From the NCBI RefSeq assembly GCF_006715785.1, contig NZ_VFNX01000001.1:6552001-6616000 (forward strand): 64,000 nucleotides of DNA, given 5' to 3'. Position numbers and translations under genes: made by a program. Under the pieces are notes generated by a model. It did not search any database. It saw only the letters and a program-made list of their open reading frames with translations, and had not been told where the DNA came from. This DNA is from Streptomyces puniciscabiei (GTDB taxonomy: Bacteria > Actinomycetota > Actinomycetes > Streptomycetales > Streptomycetaceae). Positions 16,946-24,689 of the stretch are shown here, in pieces; position 1 is the stretch's first letter; each line of letters starts with the position of its first letter.

Positions 16946-17362
16946 TTACTCCGCCCGTGCCGTGACCCTCTTCAGAAGCAGGAACATTTCGCACCCCAGG
17001 CAGTAGCCGAACGCCGCGTTCAGGAACGCGGCGGCGAGCGCCGCGCCGGTCGCGACCAGCCCCAGCCACTGCGGTCCCACCGTGAACCCGACGAGACCGA
17101 GCCCCGCGAACACCAGCCCCACCGCCTGCGCGAACCGCGGCGGCTCGGGCGCCTCGAACTCCTTCGGAGGCCCGAGCCGCGGCCGCACGGCCGTGCGGAA
17201 GGCCCAGCCGTACGGCGAGCGCTGCACACCCGCGGCCGCCCCCAGTGCGAACGCCAGCGTCTGCCAGCCCAGCACCCAGGCGTTCTCCAGGCTCAGGGCC
17301 ACCGCCAGAACGGCCGTCGTCACGGCCGCCCCGAAGCGCGGCCCTCTCACGTCGATGTCCAT
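16946..17362 (-). CDS. DUF4395 domain-containing membrane protein
   Basis: A 138-residue membrane protein with four hydrophobic segments. It ends with the conserved FGYCLGCEMFLLL, a CxxC pair near the last helix. DUF4395 proteins often stand next to thioredoxins, and here a thioredoxin-like gene is divergent only 75 bases away. The CxxC may exchange electrons with that thioredoxin; this is inference from context. The family is recognised and the function unknown. Confidence 0.82.
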   Translation of the reverse strand: MDIDVRGPRFGAAVTTAVLAVALSLENAWVLGWQTLAFALGAAAGVQRSPYGWAFRTAVRPRLGPPKEFEAPEPPRFAQAVGLVFAGLGLVGFTVGPQWLGLVATGAALAAAFLNAAFGYCLGCEMFLLLKRVTARAE

Positions 17363-17437
17363 GAATCCAGCATTCCGCAAGGGAAACTCCGGCGGGAGGC
17401 GGGAATCTTTGCAGTCTGATGAATGCTTGTGCAGGTG

Positions 17438-17851
17438 ATGACTGGACTGGTGGTGTGCGTGGCGGTGCTCGTCGTGGCGAGCGCCGCCGGAGTGCTGCAC
17501 AAGCGGCGGAGCGGGAGAGTACGGGTGCGCGGGAGGGACGAGGGCAAGCGGCTCGGAGCCGCGGAGCTGGGCGGCGAGCTCGGCGAGCGGGCCACGCTGG
17601 TGCAGTTCTCCAGTGCCTTCTGCGCGCCCTGCCGGGCCACCCGGCGTGTCCTCGGCGAGGTCGCCGAAATGGTACCCGGCGTGGCCCATGTCGAGATCGA
17701 CGCCGAGGCCCACCTGGACCTCGTACGCGAACTCGACATCCTGAAGACACCCACCGTGCTGGTGCTCGACGCCGAAGGACGGGTCGTACGGCGGGCCACC
17801 GGGCAGCCCCGCAGGGCCGACGTCATCGCGGCCCTGGGGGAGGCGGTGTGA
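17438..17851 (+). CDS. Membrane-anchored thioredoxin family protein
   Basis: A 137-residue protein with an N-terminal hydrophobic anchor (LVVCVAVLVVASAAGVL), a basic linker and a thioredoxin fold whose active site is SAFCAPCRATRRVL (CAPC instead of CGPC). The cis-Pro region is ILKTPTVLVLDAEG. It probably reduces disulfides at the membrane with DUF4395, its divergent neighbour. The start is ambiguous: ATG 17423 would add five residues, while ATG 17438 begins directly with the anchor. GGGAAT at 17401 followed by GCTTG resembles a SigR-type promoter but the -10 does not match well. Confidence 0.85.
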   Translation: MTGLVVCVAVLVVASAAGVLHKRRSGRVRVRGRDEGKRLGAAELGGELGERATLVQFSSAFCAPCRATRRVLGEVAEMVPGVAHVEIDAEAHLDLVRELDILKTPTVLVLDAEGRVVRRATGQPRRADVIAALGEAV

Positions 17852-17934
17852 GGGGGCCTCAGGTGACGGTACGGCGCCTTCCGTATCCCGGACCCTGCTT
17901 GACTGGGCGCACCAACTATCGTCAGCCTGACCGT

Positions 17935-18015
17935 ATGCCGATCGAACTCCTTCTCCACGGGCGGGTCCACGTGGACCTCGCCCGCACCGCGAGCGCCATC
18001 TGTCCGCAGTGTTGA
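17935..18015 (+). CDS. Putative 26-residue leader peptide (upstream ORF), Cys-ending
   Basis: A 26-codon reading frame starting ATG and ending Cys-Pro-Gln-Cys-stop. Its core RVHVDLARTASAICP matches the actinobacterial putative-leader-peptide family (xxRxHVDLxRxxSAxC) that precedes sulfur- and cysteine-related genes. Such peptides are thought to attenuate downstream expression through ribosome stalling at Cys codons. It ends 44 bases before the flavin reductase ATG, so that gene is the likely target. TTGACT at 17899 may belong to the promoter. Family match is by motif; cysteine sensing here is inferred. Confidence 0.75.
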   Translation: MPIELLLHGRVHVDLARTASAICPQC

Positions 18016-18059
18016 GCACCGACGGACCAGCTCGCGACCTCCAGCAGAAGGACAACTCC

Positions 18060-18569
18060 ATGACGGCCTCGCCCGACCTCGGTACCGTTCAGCTCGCCTC
18101 GCCCGACCTGTTGCGCTCCACGTTCCGCCGGCACGCCGCCGGTGTGGCGGTGATCACCGCGCGTGGTGCCTCCGGACCGGTGGGCTTCACCGCCACCTCC
18201 CTCACCTCGGTCTCCGCCGAGCCCCCGCTCGTCTCCTTCGGCATCGGCACGGGCGCCTCCAGCTGGCCCGCGGTGGCCGAGACGGAGCACATAGGCGTCC
18301 ACATACTCGGCGAGCACCAGCGCGAGCTGGCCGCCACCTTCGCCCGCAGCGGTGCCGACCGTTTCGGCGCGCCGACCGCCTGGCGCGAGGGCCCGGAAGG
18401 CGTACCGGTGCTGGACGACGTGCTCGCCTGGCTGGTCTGCCGGATCGTGGGCCGGGTCCCGGCCGGTGATCACCGGATCGTGCTCGCCGAGGTGGTGCTC
18501 GGCGACCCCTCCGGCTCCGGCCGTCCGCTCCTCTACCACCAGGGCCGCTTCAACGCTCTGCGGGACTGA
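18060..18569 (+). CDS. Flavin reductase family protein
   Basis: A 169-residue FMN-binding split-barrel flavin reductase (DIM6/NTAB type). The conserved start is LRSTFRRHAAGVAVITA, the flavin loop GFTATSLTSVSAEPPLVSF, the mid-region HIGVHILGEHQRELAATFA and the end PLLYHQGRFNAL. It would supply reduced FMN/FAD to a monooxygenase; no partner monooxygenase is adjacent. AAGGA lies before the ATG. The Cys leader peptide upstream suggests sulfur-dependent regulation, compatible with a role in sulfonate or sulfur-compound oxygenation. Confidence 0.88.
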   Translation: MTASPDLGTVQLASPDLLRSTFRRHAAGVAVITARGASGPVGFTATSLTSVSAEPPLVSFGIGTGASSWPAVAETEHIGVHILGEHQRELAATFARSGADRFGAPTAWREGPEGVPVLDDVLAWLVCRIVGRVPAGDHRIVLAEVVLGDPSGSGRPLLYHQGRFNALRD

Positions 18570-18787
18570 TCACACCGCGGCTCTCCTGCGAAGCCGTCGA
18601 GTTCCGGTTACGCTGCGTTGCGAAGGTCACAGTTCAAAGCGCTTGCTTAGCGGGCATGGACTGGGTGTACTGACGAGTAATATTTCGGTCGGAGCGCGCG
18701 GACGCCCCGACCGGGATCGGCCGCTTGAGGCGCCTATGCTGCCTGCAAGAGGCAGCCCGGAAATGACGATGCAGTAGGAGAGCCGGC

Positions 18788-19573
18788 GTGAGCTTGAGGA
18801 TCGTTGTCACTGTGAAGTACGTGCCCGACGCCACTGGCGACCGGCACTTCGCCGATGACCTGACCGTCGACCGCGACGACGTGGACGGTCTGCTCTCCGA
18901 GCTGGACGAGTACGCGGTCGAGCAGGCCCTGCAGATCGCGGAGAACGCGGACGACGCCGAGGTCACCGTCCTGACGGTCGGCCCGGAGGACGCCAAGGAC
19001 GCGCTCCGCAAGGCCCTGTCGATGGGTGCCGACAAGGCCATCCACGTCGAGGACGACGACCTGCACGGCACCGACGCCATCGGCACCTCCCTGGTGCTGG
19101 CCAAGGCGATCGAGAAGGCCGGCTTCGACCTGGTCGTCTCCGGCATGGCCTCCACCGACGGCACCATGGGCGTCGTACCGGCCCTGGTCGCCGAGCGCCT
19201 GGGCGTCCCGCAGGTCACCCTGCTGTCCGAGGTCTCCGTCAAGGACGGCGTCGTGAAGGGCCGCCGCGACGGCGACGCCGCCTCCGAGCAGCTGGAGGCC
19301 TCCCTCCCGGCGATCGTGTCGGTCACCGACCAGTCCGGCGAGGCGCGTTACCCGTCCTTCAAGGGCATCATGGCGGCCAAGAAGAAGCCGGTGGAGTCCT
19401 GGGACCTGTCCGACCTGGACATCGAGGCCGAGGAGGTCGGCCTGGACGGCGCGTTCACCAAGGTCGAGGCCGCGAACGAGCGCCCGGCCCGCACGGCCGG
19501 CACCATCGTCAAGGACGAGGGCGAGGGCGGCAAGCAGCTCGCTGAGTTCCTCGCGAGCCAGAAGTTCATCTAA
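18788..19573 (+). CDS. etfB: Electron transfer flavoprotein subunit beta
   Basis: A 261-residue ETF beta subunit. It pairs with EtfA to carry electrons from acyl-CoA and other dehydrogenases to the quinone pool. Family features: start IVVTVKYVPDA, the AMP-binding region ELDEYAVEQALQIAE and VLTVGPEDAKDALRKALSMG, and the ETF-beta signature around GMASTDGTMGVVPALVAERL. GTG start with TAGGAG upstream. It is followed after 53 bases by etfA. The 218-base upstream region contains a small hairpin (GCTGCCT/AGGCAGC, 18738-18756) and an AAGCGCTT palindrome (18637-18644) that could bind a TetR-type lipid regulator, but this is weak. Confidence 0.95.
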   Translation: MSLRIVVTVKYVPDATGDRHFADDLTVDRDDVDGLLSELDEYAVEQALQIAENADDAEVTVLTVGPEDAKDALRKALSMGADKAIHVEDDDLHGTDAIGTSLVLAKAIEKAGFDLVVSGMASTDGTMGVVPALVAERLGVPQVTLLSEVSVKDGVVKGRRDGDAASEQLEASLPAIVSVTDQSGEARYPSFKGIMAAKKKPVESWDLSDLDIEAEEVGLDGAFTKVEAANERPARTAGTIVKDEGEGGKQLAEFLASQKFI

Positions 19574-19626
19574 GGGCTCGCCCCCGCTGACCGCCCCTCA
19601 ACTTCGTTACGCAGGAGAGCAATCCC

Positions 19627-20589
19627 ATGGCTGAAGTCCTCGTCTACGTCGACCACGTGGACGGTGCCGTCCGCAAGCCGACCCTCGAGCTGCTGACCCT
19701 GGCCCGCCGCATCGGCGAGCCCGTCGCCGTCGCGCTGGGCAACGGCGCCGCCGACACCGCCGCCACGCTCGCCGAGCACGGCGCGGTGAAGGTCCTCACC
19801 CACGACGCCTCCGAGTACGCCGACTACCTGGTCGTACCGAAGGTGGACGCCCTGCAGGCCGCCTACGAGGCCGTCTCCCCGGCCGCCGTGCTGGTCCCGT
19901 CCTCCGCCGAGGGCAAGGAGATCGCCGCCCGCCTGGCGCTGCGCATCGGCTCCGGCATCATCACCGACGCCGTCGACCTGGAGGCCGGCGACGAGGGCCC
20001 GGTGGCCACCCAGTCGGTGTTCGCCGCGTCCTTCACCACCAAGTCCCGCGTGATCAAGGGCACCCCGGTCATCACGGTCAAGCCGAACTCGGCCGCCGTC
20101 GAGGCCGCCCCGGCCGCGGGCGCCGTCGAGGCCCTGTCCGTCTCCTTCTCCGAGAAGGCGACCGGCACGAAGATCACCGCCCGTACGCCGCGTGAGTCGA
20201 CGGGCCGCCCGGAGCTGACCGAGGCCGCGATCGTGGTCTCCGGCGGCCGTGGCGTCAACGGCGCCGAGAACTTCTCGATCATCGAGGCGCTGGCCGACTC
20301 CCTCGGTGCGGCCGTCGGTGCCTCGCGTGCCGCCGTCGACGCGGGCTGGTACCCGCACACCAACCAGGTGGGCCAGACCGGTAAGTCGGTCTCGCCGCAG
20401 CTGTACATCGCCAACGGCATCTCCGGCGCGATCCAGCACCGCGCCGGTATGCAGACCTCCAAGACGATCGTGGCCGTCAACAAGGACGCCGAGGCCCCGA
20501 TCTTCGAGCTGGTCGACTTCGGCGTGGTCGGCGACCTGTTCGACGTCGTCCCGCAGCTGACCGAGGAGATCAAGACCCGCAAGGGCTGA
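19627..20589 (+). CDS. etfA: Electron transfer flavoprotein subunit alpha
   Basis: A 320-residue ETF alpha subunit with the FAD-binding C-terminal domain. It contains [14 protein letters not shown], the conserved stretch [40 protein letters not shown] and [20 protein letters not shown]. Together these bind the FAD of the ETF heterodimer. A good ribosome-binding site (AGGAGAG) lies before the ATG. It is the last gene of the etfBA operon, which ends at the hairpin at 20608-20642. Confidence 0.95.
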   Translation: MAEVLVYVDHVDGAVRKPTLELLTLARRIGEPVAVALGNGAADTAATLAEHGAVKVLTHDASEYADYLVVPKVDALQAAYEAVSPAAVLVPSSAEGKEIAARLALRIGSGIITDAVDLEAGDEGPVATQSVFAASFTTKSRVIKGTPVITVKPNSAAVEAAPAAGAVEALSVSFSEKATGTKITARTPRESTGRPELTEAAIVVSGGRGVNGAENFSIIEALADSLGAAVGASRAAVDAGWYPHTNQVGQTGKSVSPQLYIANGISGAIQHRAGMQTSKTIVAVNKDAEAPIFELVDFGVVGDLFDVVPQLTEEIKTRKG

Positions 20590-20607
20590 GTCTCGTCCAG
20601 GCACTCC

Positions 20608-20642
20608 GAGGCCCCGGTGACCGACGCGGTCACCGGGGCCTC
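20608..20642 (+). terminator. Strong hairpin terminator after etfA
   Basis: GAGGCCCCGGTGACC (20608-20622) and GGTCACCGGGGCCTC (20628-20642) are perfect 15-bp arms with a 5-base loop, 18 bases after the etfA stop. There is no U-tract, as is normal for Streptomyces terminators. Confidence 0.9.
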
Positions 20643-20728
20643 GGTGCATCCTGGTGACGATCCGCCGGGCGCCGACCACGGTCCGGACGGGGTGTTGACC
20701 ATCGAGAACCACCCGGATAACTTCATTC

Positions 20729-20756
20729 TACGGATTGTTGATTCCGTACAGCGGAA
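20729..20756 (+). promoter_or_regulatory. IclR-type operator upstream of the DUF6986 gene
   Basis: TACGGA (20729-20734) and TCCGTA (20743-20748) are inverted. TTCCG (20742-20746) and CGGAA (20752-20756), spaced by TACAG, form a second inverted repeat sharing the middle half-site. TTCCG-N5-CGGAA resembles sites bound by IclR-family regulators such as AllR in Streptomyces. The block ends four bases before the ribosome-binding site of the next gene, so binding would repress it. Confidence 0.5.
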
Positions 20757-20772
20757 AATTGGAGGGTGTGGG

Positions 20773-22071
20773 ATGGGTCAGCAGGAGAAGGTGGCGACGA
20801 GCCTCGCGGGCGCCGTGAGCGAGGAGATCAGCGCCTCCCTCGCGCCGGTCGACGCGGAGCTGGAGCGCCGCTACCCCGGGGACCCCGGCACCCGGCAGCC
20901 CGTCCACACCGTCTACGTCCCCGGTGACGCCTTCGCCGCCGACACCATCCGATCCTGGGGCGACCAGGCCCTCGCCGCCCTCGACGAACACGCTCCGGAC
21001 GCCCCCTCCTTCGCCGCCGTCCTCGGCCTCTCGGACGAGCTGGCCGAGCCGGTCCACTCCCGCGTCCGCGCCAAGCTGGAACGCGAGCCGATCGAAGACC
21101 TGCGCGTCGACTTCGAGGACGGCTACGGCCCCCGCCCCGACGCCGAGGAGGACCGGGCGGCGGCCCGCGCGGCCCGGCTGATCGCGGAGGCGTACGAGAA
21201 CGGCACGGCGGCGCCGTACATGGGCATCCGCATGAAGTGCATGGAGGCGGCGGTGCGCGACCGGGGCATCCGTACCCTCGACGTGTTCCTCACCGGCCTG
21301 ATCGAGTCCGGCCCCCTGCCCGAGGGCCTGGTGCTGACCCTGCCGAAGGTGACGTACCCCGAGCAGGTGACCGCGTTCGTGCGCCTGCTGGAGGCCTTCG
21401 AGAAGGTGCACGGTCTGGACGCCGGGCGGCTCGGCTTCGAGATCCAGATCGAGACCAGCCAGTCCATCCTCGCCACCGACGGCACCGCCACCGTCGCCCG
21501 GATGATCCAGGCCGCCGAGGGCCGCGCCACCGGGCTGCACTACGGCACCTTCGACTACAGCGCCTGCCTCGGCGTCTCCGCCGCCTACCAGGCCAGCGAC
21601 CACCCGGCCGCCGACCACGCCAAGGCGGTCATGCAGGTCGCGGCGGCGGGCACCGGGGTGCGTGTCTCCGACGGCTCGACCAACGTCCTGCCCGTCGGCC
21701 CGACCGCCAAGGTCCACGACGCCTGGCGCCTGCACTACGGCCTCACCCGCCGCGCCCTGGCCCGCGCCTACTACCAGGGCTGGGACATGCACCCCGGCCA
21801 CATCCCGACCCGCTACGCCGCCGTCTTCGCCTTCTACCGCGAGGGCTTCGAGCAGGCCGCCGGCCGCCTCGCCCGGTACGCCAACCGGGCAGGCGGCGAC
21901 GTCATGGATGAGCCCGCCACCGCCAAGGCCCTCAGCGGCTACCTGCTGCGCGGCCTGGACTGCGGTGCCCTCGACATCGCCGAGGTCGCCCGCCTCACCG
22001 GCCTGACCCGCGCCGACCTGGAGGGCTTTGCCGCTCCCCGGCGCGGTGACCTGACGGCCTCCGCCAAGTAG
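20773..22071 (+). CDS. DUF6986 family protein (HpcH/HpaI aldolase/citrate-lyase-like)
   Basis: A 432-residue protein resembling the citrate-lyase-beta/malate-synthase superfamily. Metal-binding and catalytic-type segments are visible: [53 protein letters not shown] and [10 protein letters not shown]. The downstream part has [23 protein letters not shown] bond lyase or synthase on a 2-oxo acid is likely; the substrate is unknown. The start was placed at the ATG with GGAGGG six bases upstream; the frame is open further upstream through the operator, which argues against a longer protein. IclR-type control would fit glyoxylate or ureide metabolism. Confidence 0.8.
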   Translation: MGQQEKVATSLAGAVSEEISASLAPVDAELERRYPGDPGTRQPVHTVYVPGDAFAADTIRSWGDQALAALDEHAPDAPSFAAVLGLSDELAEPVHSRVRAKLEREPIEDLRVDFEDGYGPRPDAEEDRAAARAARLIAEAYENGTAAPYMGIRMKCMEAAVRDRGIRTLDVFLTGLIESGPLPEGLVLTLPKVTYPEQVTAFVRLLEAFEKVHGLDAGRLGFEIQIETSQSILATDGTATVARMIQAAEGRATGLHYGTFDYSACLGVSAAYQASDHPAADHAKAVMQVAAAGTGVRVSDGSTNVLPVGPTAKVHDAWRLHYGLTRRALARAYYQGWDMHPGHIPTRYAAVFAFYREGFEQAAGRLARYANRAGGDVMDEPATAKALSGYLLRGLDCGALDIAEVARLTGLTRADLEGFAAPRRGDLTASAK

Positions 22072-22193
22072 AGGTCGCGGACCGGTCGCTGCCCCCGGCC
22101 GGGGGGAGTGGGCTGTCACCGGCGCCCCGTACGCTGGACGCCACGCAGCGACCAGGCGGACGAGGCAGAGGACGACACAGGGACGGGGCGGGG

Positions 22194-22572
22194 GTGTCGT
22201 CGGGGGAGCAGGGGCCGGAGGAGTACGGGAACACGGACGGCGGGGCCGGCGGGCTGCCGGCCGGGCGCCACCGCGTCACCGCGCGGCTCGGGCGCGGCGG
22301 CATGGGCGTGGTCTGGCGGGCGGTGGACGAGGTCCTCGGCCGCGAGGTCGCCGTCAAGGAGCTGCGCACCTACACCGACGCGGCCGGACCGGAACTGTCC
22401 GGGCTGCGGCTGCGCATGCGGCGCGAGGCCCGGGCCGCCGCCCGGGGCCGCCACCTCGGTGCCGTCGCCGTGCACGACGTCGCCGAGGTCGACGGACGCC
22501 CGCTCATCGTCATGGAGCTGATCGACGGCTCCTCCGTCGACGACGTCCTGCGCGAGCGCGGCACCCTCGGAC
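22194..22572 (+). pseudogene. Serine/threonine protein kinase, N-terminal lobe only
   Basis: The reading frame starts at GTG and gives about 126 kinase residues: glycine loop ARLGRGGMGVVWRAVD, catalytic Lys in REVAVKELRTY, and hinge region LIVMELIDGSSVDDVL. It stops resembling a kinase after RERGTLGR, before the HRD and DFG motifs. The frame continues 80 codons without homology. The next bases read, in another frame, as the tail of a different gene, so a deletion removed the rest. It cannot phosphorylate anything. Confidence 0.8.
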
Positions 22573-22573
22573 G

Positions 22574-22690
22574 AACGTGTGGTGGGCGAAGACCGACGAC
22601 GACAGCGGCAACACCGGCGTCTACGTCAGCGACGTCTACCTCAAGGGCGGGAACAACGACCAACCGGTGCGCGGGCTCCCGGTCTGCTGA
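22574..22690 (+). pseudogene. C-terminal remnant of an SH3-like secreted protein
   Basis: Thirty-eight codons read NVWWAKTDDDSGNTGVYVS then DVYLKGGNNDQPVRGLPVC and stop. This looks like the end of an actinobacterial extracellular SH3-type protein with a final Cys. There is no start codon, and the fragment begins exactly where kinase similarity ends. Its last 55 bases overlap the convergent hypothetical gene. Confidence 0.6.
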
Positions 22691-23415
22691 CCGTCGGCGT
22701 ACGGCTCGAGGCCCGACTCCGTCACCCACTTGTGCTCGGCGAACAGCCGGGTGCCCCGCGCGCAGAGCCCGGGGTCACGGCGGGCCCGGGCGCAGAACTC
22801 CTCCGGCGTGACCCCGAACAGCTCGCGCAACGGAGCGGAGTCCAAGAGGAGTTCGCCGATCAGGACACGCTGGTCGCCGGGATGGGGGCGCGGCGCACCG
22901 CTGCCGCCCAGCAGCACGCCGTGCCGGTTGACGTAGGCGTACGCACCGGTGAGTCCGGAACCGTCCGGCAGCTCGATCCGCACCTCGGGCGCGGGCAGCC
23001 AGGCCCGCCGGAAGTGCGACTCGCCGGCGTCGAGCACCTCCAGCTGCGGCCGGTCCAGCCAGATGACGAACAACTCCCGTAACGAGCGCGGTGATCTGAC
23101 GGGAGACGCGGAGACATAGCCCAGGCGGCTGACGTGCGCCGAGATGCCCACGTCGATACCGGACACCCGTGACCGCAGCATCGGCACGGGCGAGTCGATC
23201 CCGAACTCGTCCAGCTTGTGCCGCAGTTGCCCCGGACAGGCGTTGGAGCCGACGGCGAGGACCGGCACCCGGTCGTCGTACACCAGGCGCTCCAGCGGCA
23301 ACATCCGGTCACCGTGCAGCAGCCCGGAGTCCGCGGGCCAGGCGCCGGGGTAGGTCAGCGGATGGTCGCGGGGAGCGCCGGCGAGGCCGAGCTCCGCCAG
23401 GGTGCGGCCGGTCAC
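22636..23415 (-). CDS. Hypothetical protein, contains a TTA codon
   Basis: A 259-residue soluble protein with no signal peptide. I do not recognise a family with certainty. The segment VLAVGSNACPGQLRHKL resembles the GSN turn of gamma-glutamylcyclotransferase-like folds, but the catalytic Glu is not obvious. It starts GTG seven bases after the LacI stop, so it is probably the second gene of the lacI operon. Codon 112 (23082-23080, in RSLRELF) is TTA, the codon read by bldA tRNA in Streptomyces, so translation may be limited to late growth. Its last 18 residues run antisense to a gene remnant and may not be original. Confidence 0.6.
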   Translation of the reverse strand: MTGRTLAELGLAGAPRDHPLTYPGAWPADSGLLHGDRMLPLERLVYDDRVPVLAVGSNACPGQLRHKLDEFGIDSPVPMLRSRVSGIDVGISAHVSRLGYVSASPVRSPRSLRELFVIWLDRPQLEVLDAGESHFRRAWLPAPEVRIELPDGSGLTGAYAYVNRHGVLLGGSGAPRPHPGDQRVLIGELLLDSAPLRELFGVTPEEFCARARRDPGLCARGTRLFAEHKWVTESGLEPYADGQQTGSPRTGWSLFPPLR

Positions 23416-23422
23416 GGGCGGC

Positions 23423-24472
23423 TCAGTCGGCCGGCGGCAGCTCGCCCGAGCCGCGCGTGATCAGCCGGGTGGGCAGCTCGATGCGCTCCGGTGCGACGAG
23501 GCTGCCGTCCAGCTGACGGAACAGGCGCTCGGCGGCGGTACGGCCGAGGGCGGCCGCGTCCTGGGCGACGACCGTGACACCCGGCTGGAGCAGATCGGCC
23601 AGCTCGATGTCGTCGAAGCCGACGAGGGCGACCCGGCGTGACTGCTCGGCCAGCACCCGGATCACGGTGACCGTCACCCGGTTGTTGCCCGCGAAGATCG
23701 CGGTGACGGGGTGGGGCCCGGCGAGCATCTCCTCCGCCGCCCGGCGCACCCGCTCCGGGTTCGTCTGCCCGAGGGACATCCACGCGTCCTCGACCGGTAT
23801 CCCCGCGTCCTCCATGGCCGCCCGGTAGCCGCGCAGTCGCTCGGCGGCGGTGTGGATGCGCGGCATGTCGCCGATGAAGCCGATCCGGCGGTGTCCGTGC
23901 GCGATGAGATGGGCGACGCCGTCCCGGGCGCCGCCGTAGTTGTCGGAGAGGACCACGTCGGCGTCGATGCGCCCGGCCGGACGGTCCACGAACACGGTCG
24001 CCACGCCCGCCCTGATCTCCGGTTCGAGATAGCGGTGGTCGTCCCCGGCCGGGATGATCACCAGTCCGTCCACCCGCCGTGCGCACAGGGCCAGCGCCAG
24101 CTCCTGCTCGCGCTCCGGGTCCTCGGCGCTGGAGCCGTTGATCAGCAGGGCGCCGTGGGCCCGGGCCACCTCCTCGACGGCGCGGCTGAGCGGGCCGTAG
24201 AAGGGGTCGGCGAGGTCCTCCAGGACCAGCCCGATGCTCGCCGTACGGCCCTTGCGCAGGACCCGGGCGCTGTCGTTGCGGCGGAAGCCCAGCGCGTCGA
24301 TCGCCTCCTGCACCCGGCGCTCGGTGTCCGGGGTGACGCCGGGCTCGCCGTTGACCACCCGGGAGACCGTCTTCAGGCCCACACCGGCCCGCGCCGCCAC
24401 GTCCTTCATGGTCGGGCGGTTGCCGTAACGGGTCCCGGAAAGGCTGTCTGTGCGGCGGGTGGTCTCGGGCAC
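23423..24472 (-). CDS. LacI family transcriptional regulator
   Basis: A 349-residue sugar-responsive regulator. The helix-turn-helix and hinge are TMKDVAARAGVGLKTVSRVV and AIDALGFRRNDSARVLRKG. The periplasmic-binding-protein-like core follows, with SIGLVLEDLADPFYGPLSRA, RRVDGLVIIPAG and LVGFDDIELADLLQPG. GTG start; an ATG 21 codons inside is the alternative. It is divergent from a ROK sugar kinase across 217 bases containing a perfect LacI-type palindrome. It probably controls the kinase, itself and perhaps the alpha-galactosidase further right. Confidence 0.9.
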   Translation of the reverse strand: MPETTRRTDSLSGTRYGNRPTMKDVAARAGVGLKTVSRVVNGEPGVTPDTERRVQEAIDALGFRRNDSARVLRKGRTASIGLVLEDLADPFYGPLSRAVEEVARAHGALLINGSSAEDPEREQELALALCARRVDGLVIIPAGDDHRYLEPEIRAGVATVFVDRPAGRIDADVVLSDNYGGARDGVAHLIAHGHRRIGFIGDMPRIHTAAERLRGYRAAMEDAGIPVEDAWMSLGQTNPERVRRAAEEMLAGPHPVTAIFAGNNRVTVTVIRVLAEQSRRVALVGFDDIELADLLQPGVTVVAQDAAALGRTAAERLFRQLDGSLVAPERIELPTRLITRGSGELPPAD

Positions 24473-24574
24473 GATGCGGGGTCCTGTCCTGTCGTACGAC
24501 TTGTCCGACTTGTCAACGGGATGGTGCGTCGATCCTCGGTTTGTATGAGGATGTGGCGTCGAGCATAGAGCCTG

Positions 24575-24586
24575 GACAACGTTGTC
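24575..24586 (+). promoter_or_regulatory. LacI-type operator between lacI-family gene and ROK kinase
   Basis: GACAACGTTGTC is a perfect 12-bp palindrome with the central CG typical of LacI-family operators. It lies 102 bases from the regulator start and 103 from the kinase start, placed to control both promoters. Confidence 0.75.
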
Positions 24587-24689
24587 AGCTGCGAGAGACA
24601 CTGTCCAGCGCTGTCCCCGGCCTGCGCCCCCAACGCTTGACCGGCCTCCTTTCCTTGGTTTGCAAGCTTCAACGGGGAGTCTGACTCTG

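Noticed and set aside
17395..17430. SigR-type promoter before the thioredoxin gene
   Set aside because: GGGAAT is present, but the -10 reads GCTTG instead of GTT at the right spacing. Kept only as a weak note.
19348..20726. Long antisense frames through etfB and etfA
   Set aside because: Both sense genes are unmistakable, and the antisense frames are codon-bias shadows without motifs.
22573..22811. Continuation of the kinase frame to 22811
   Set aside because: The residues after 22572 have no kinase features and run antisense to the convergent hypothetical gene; they are read-through after the deletion.
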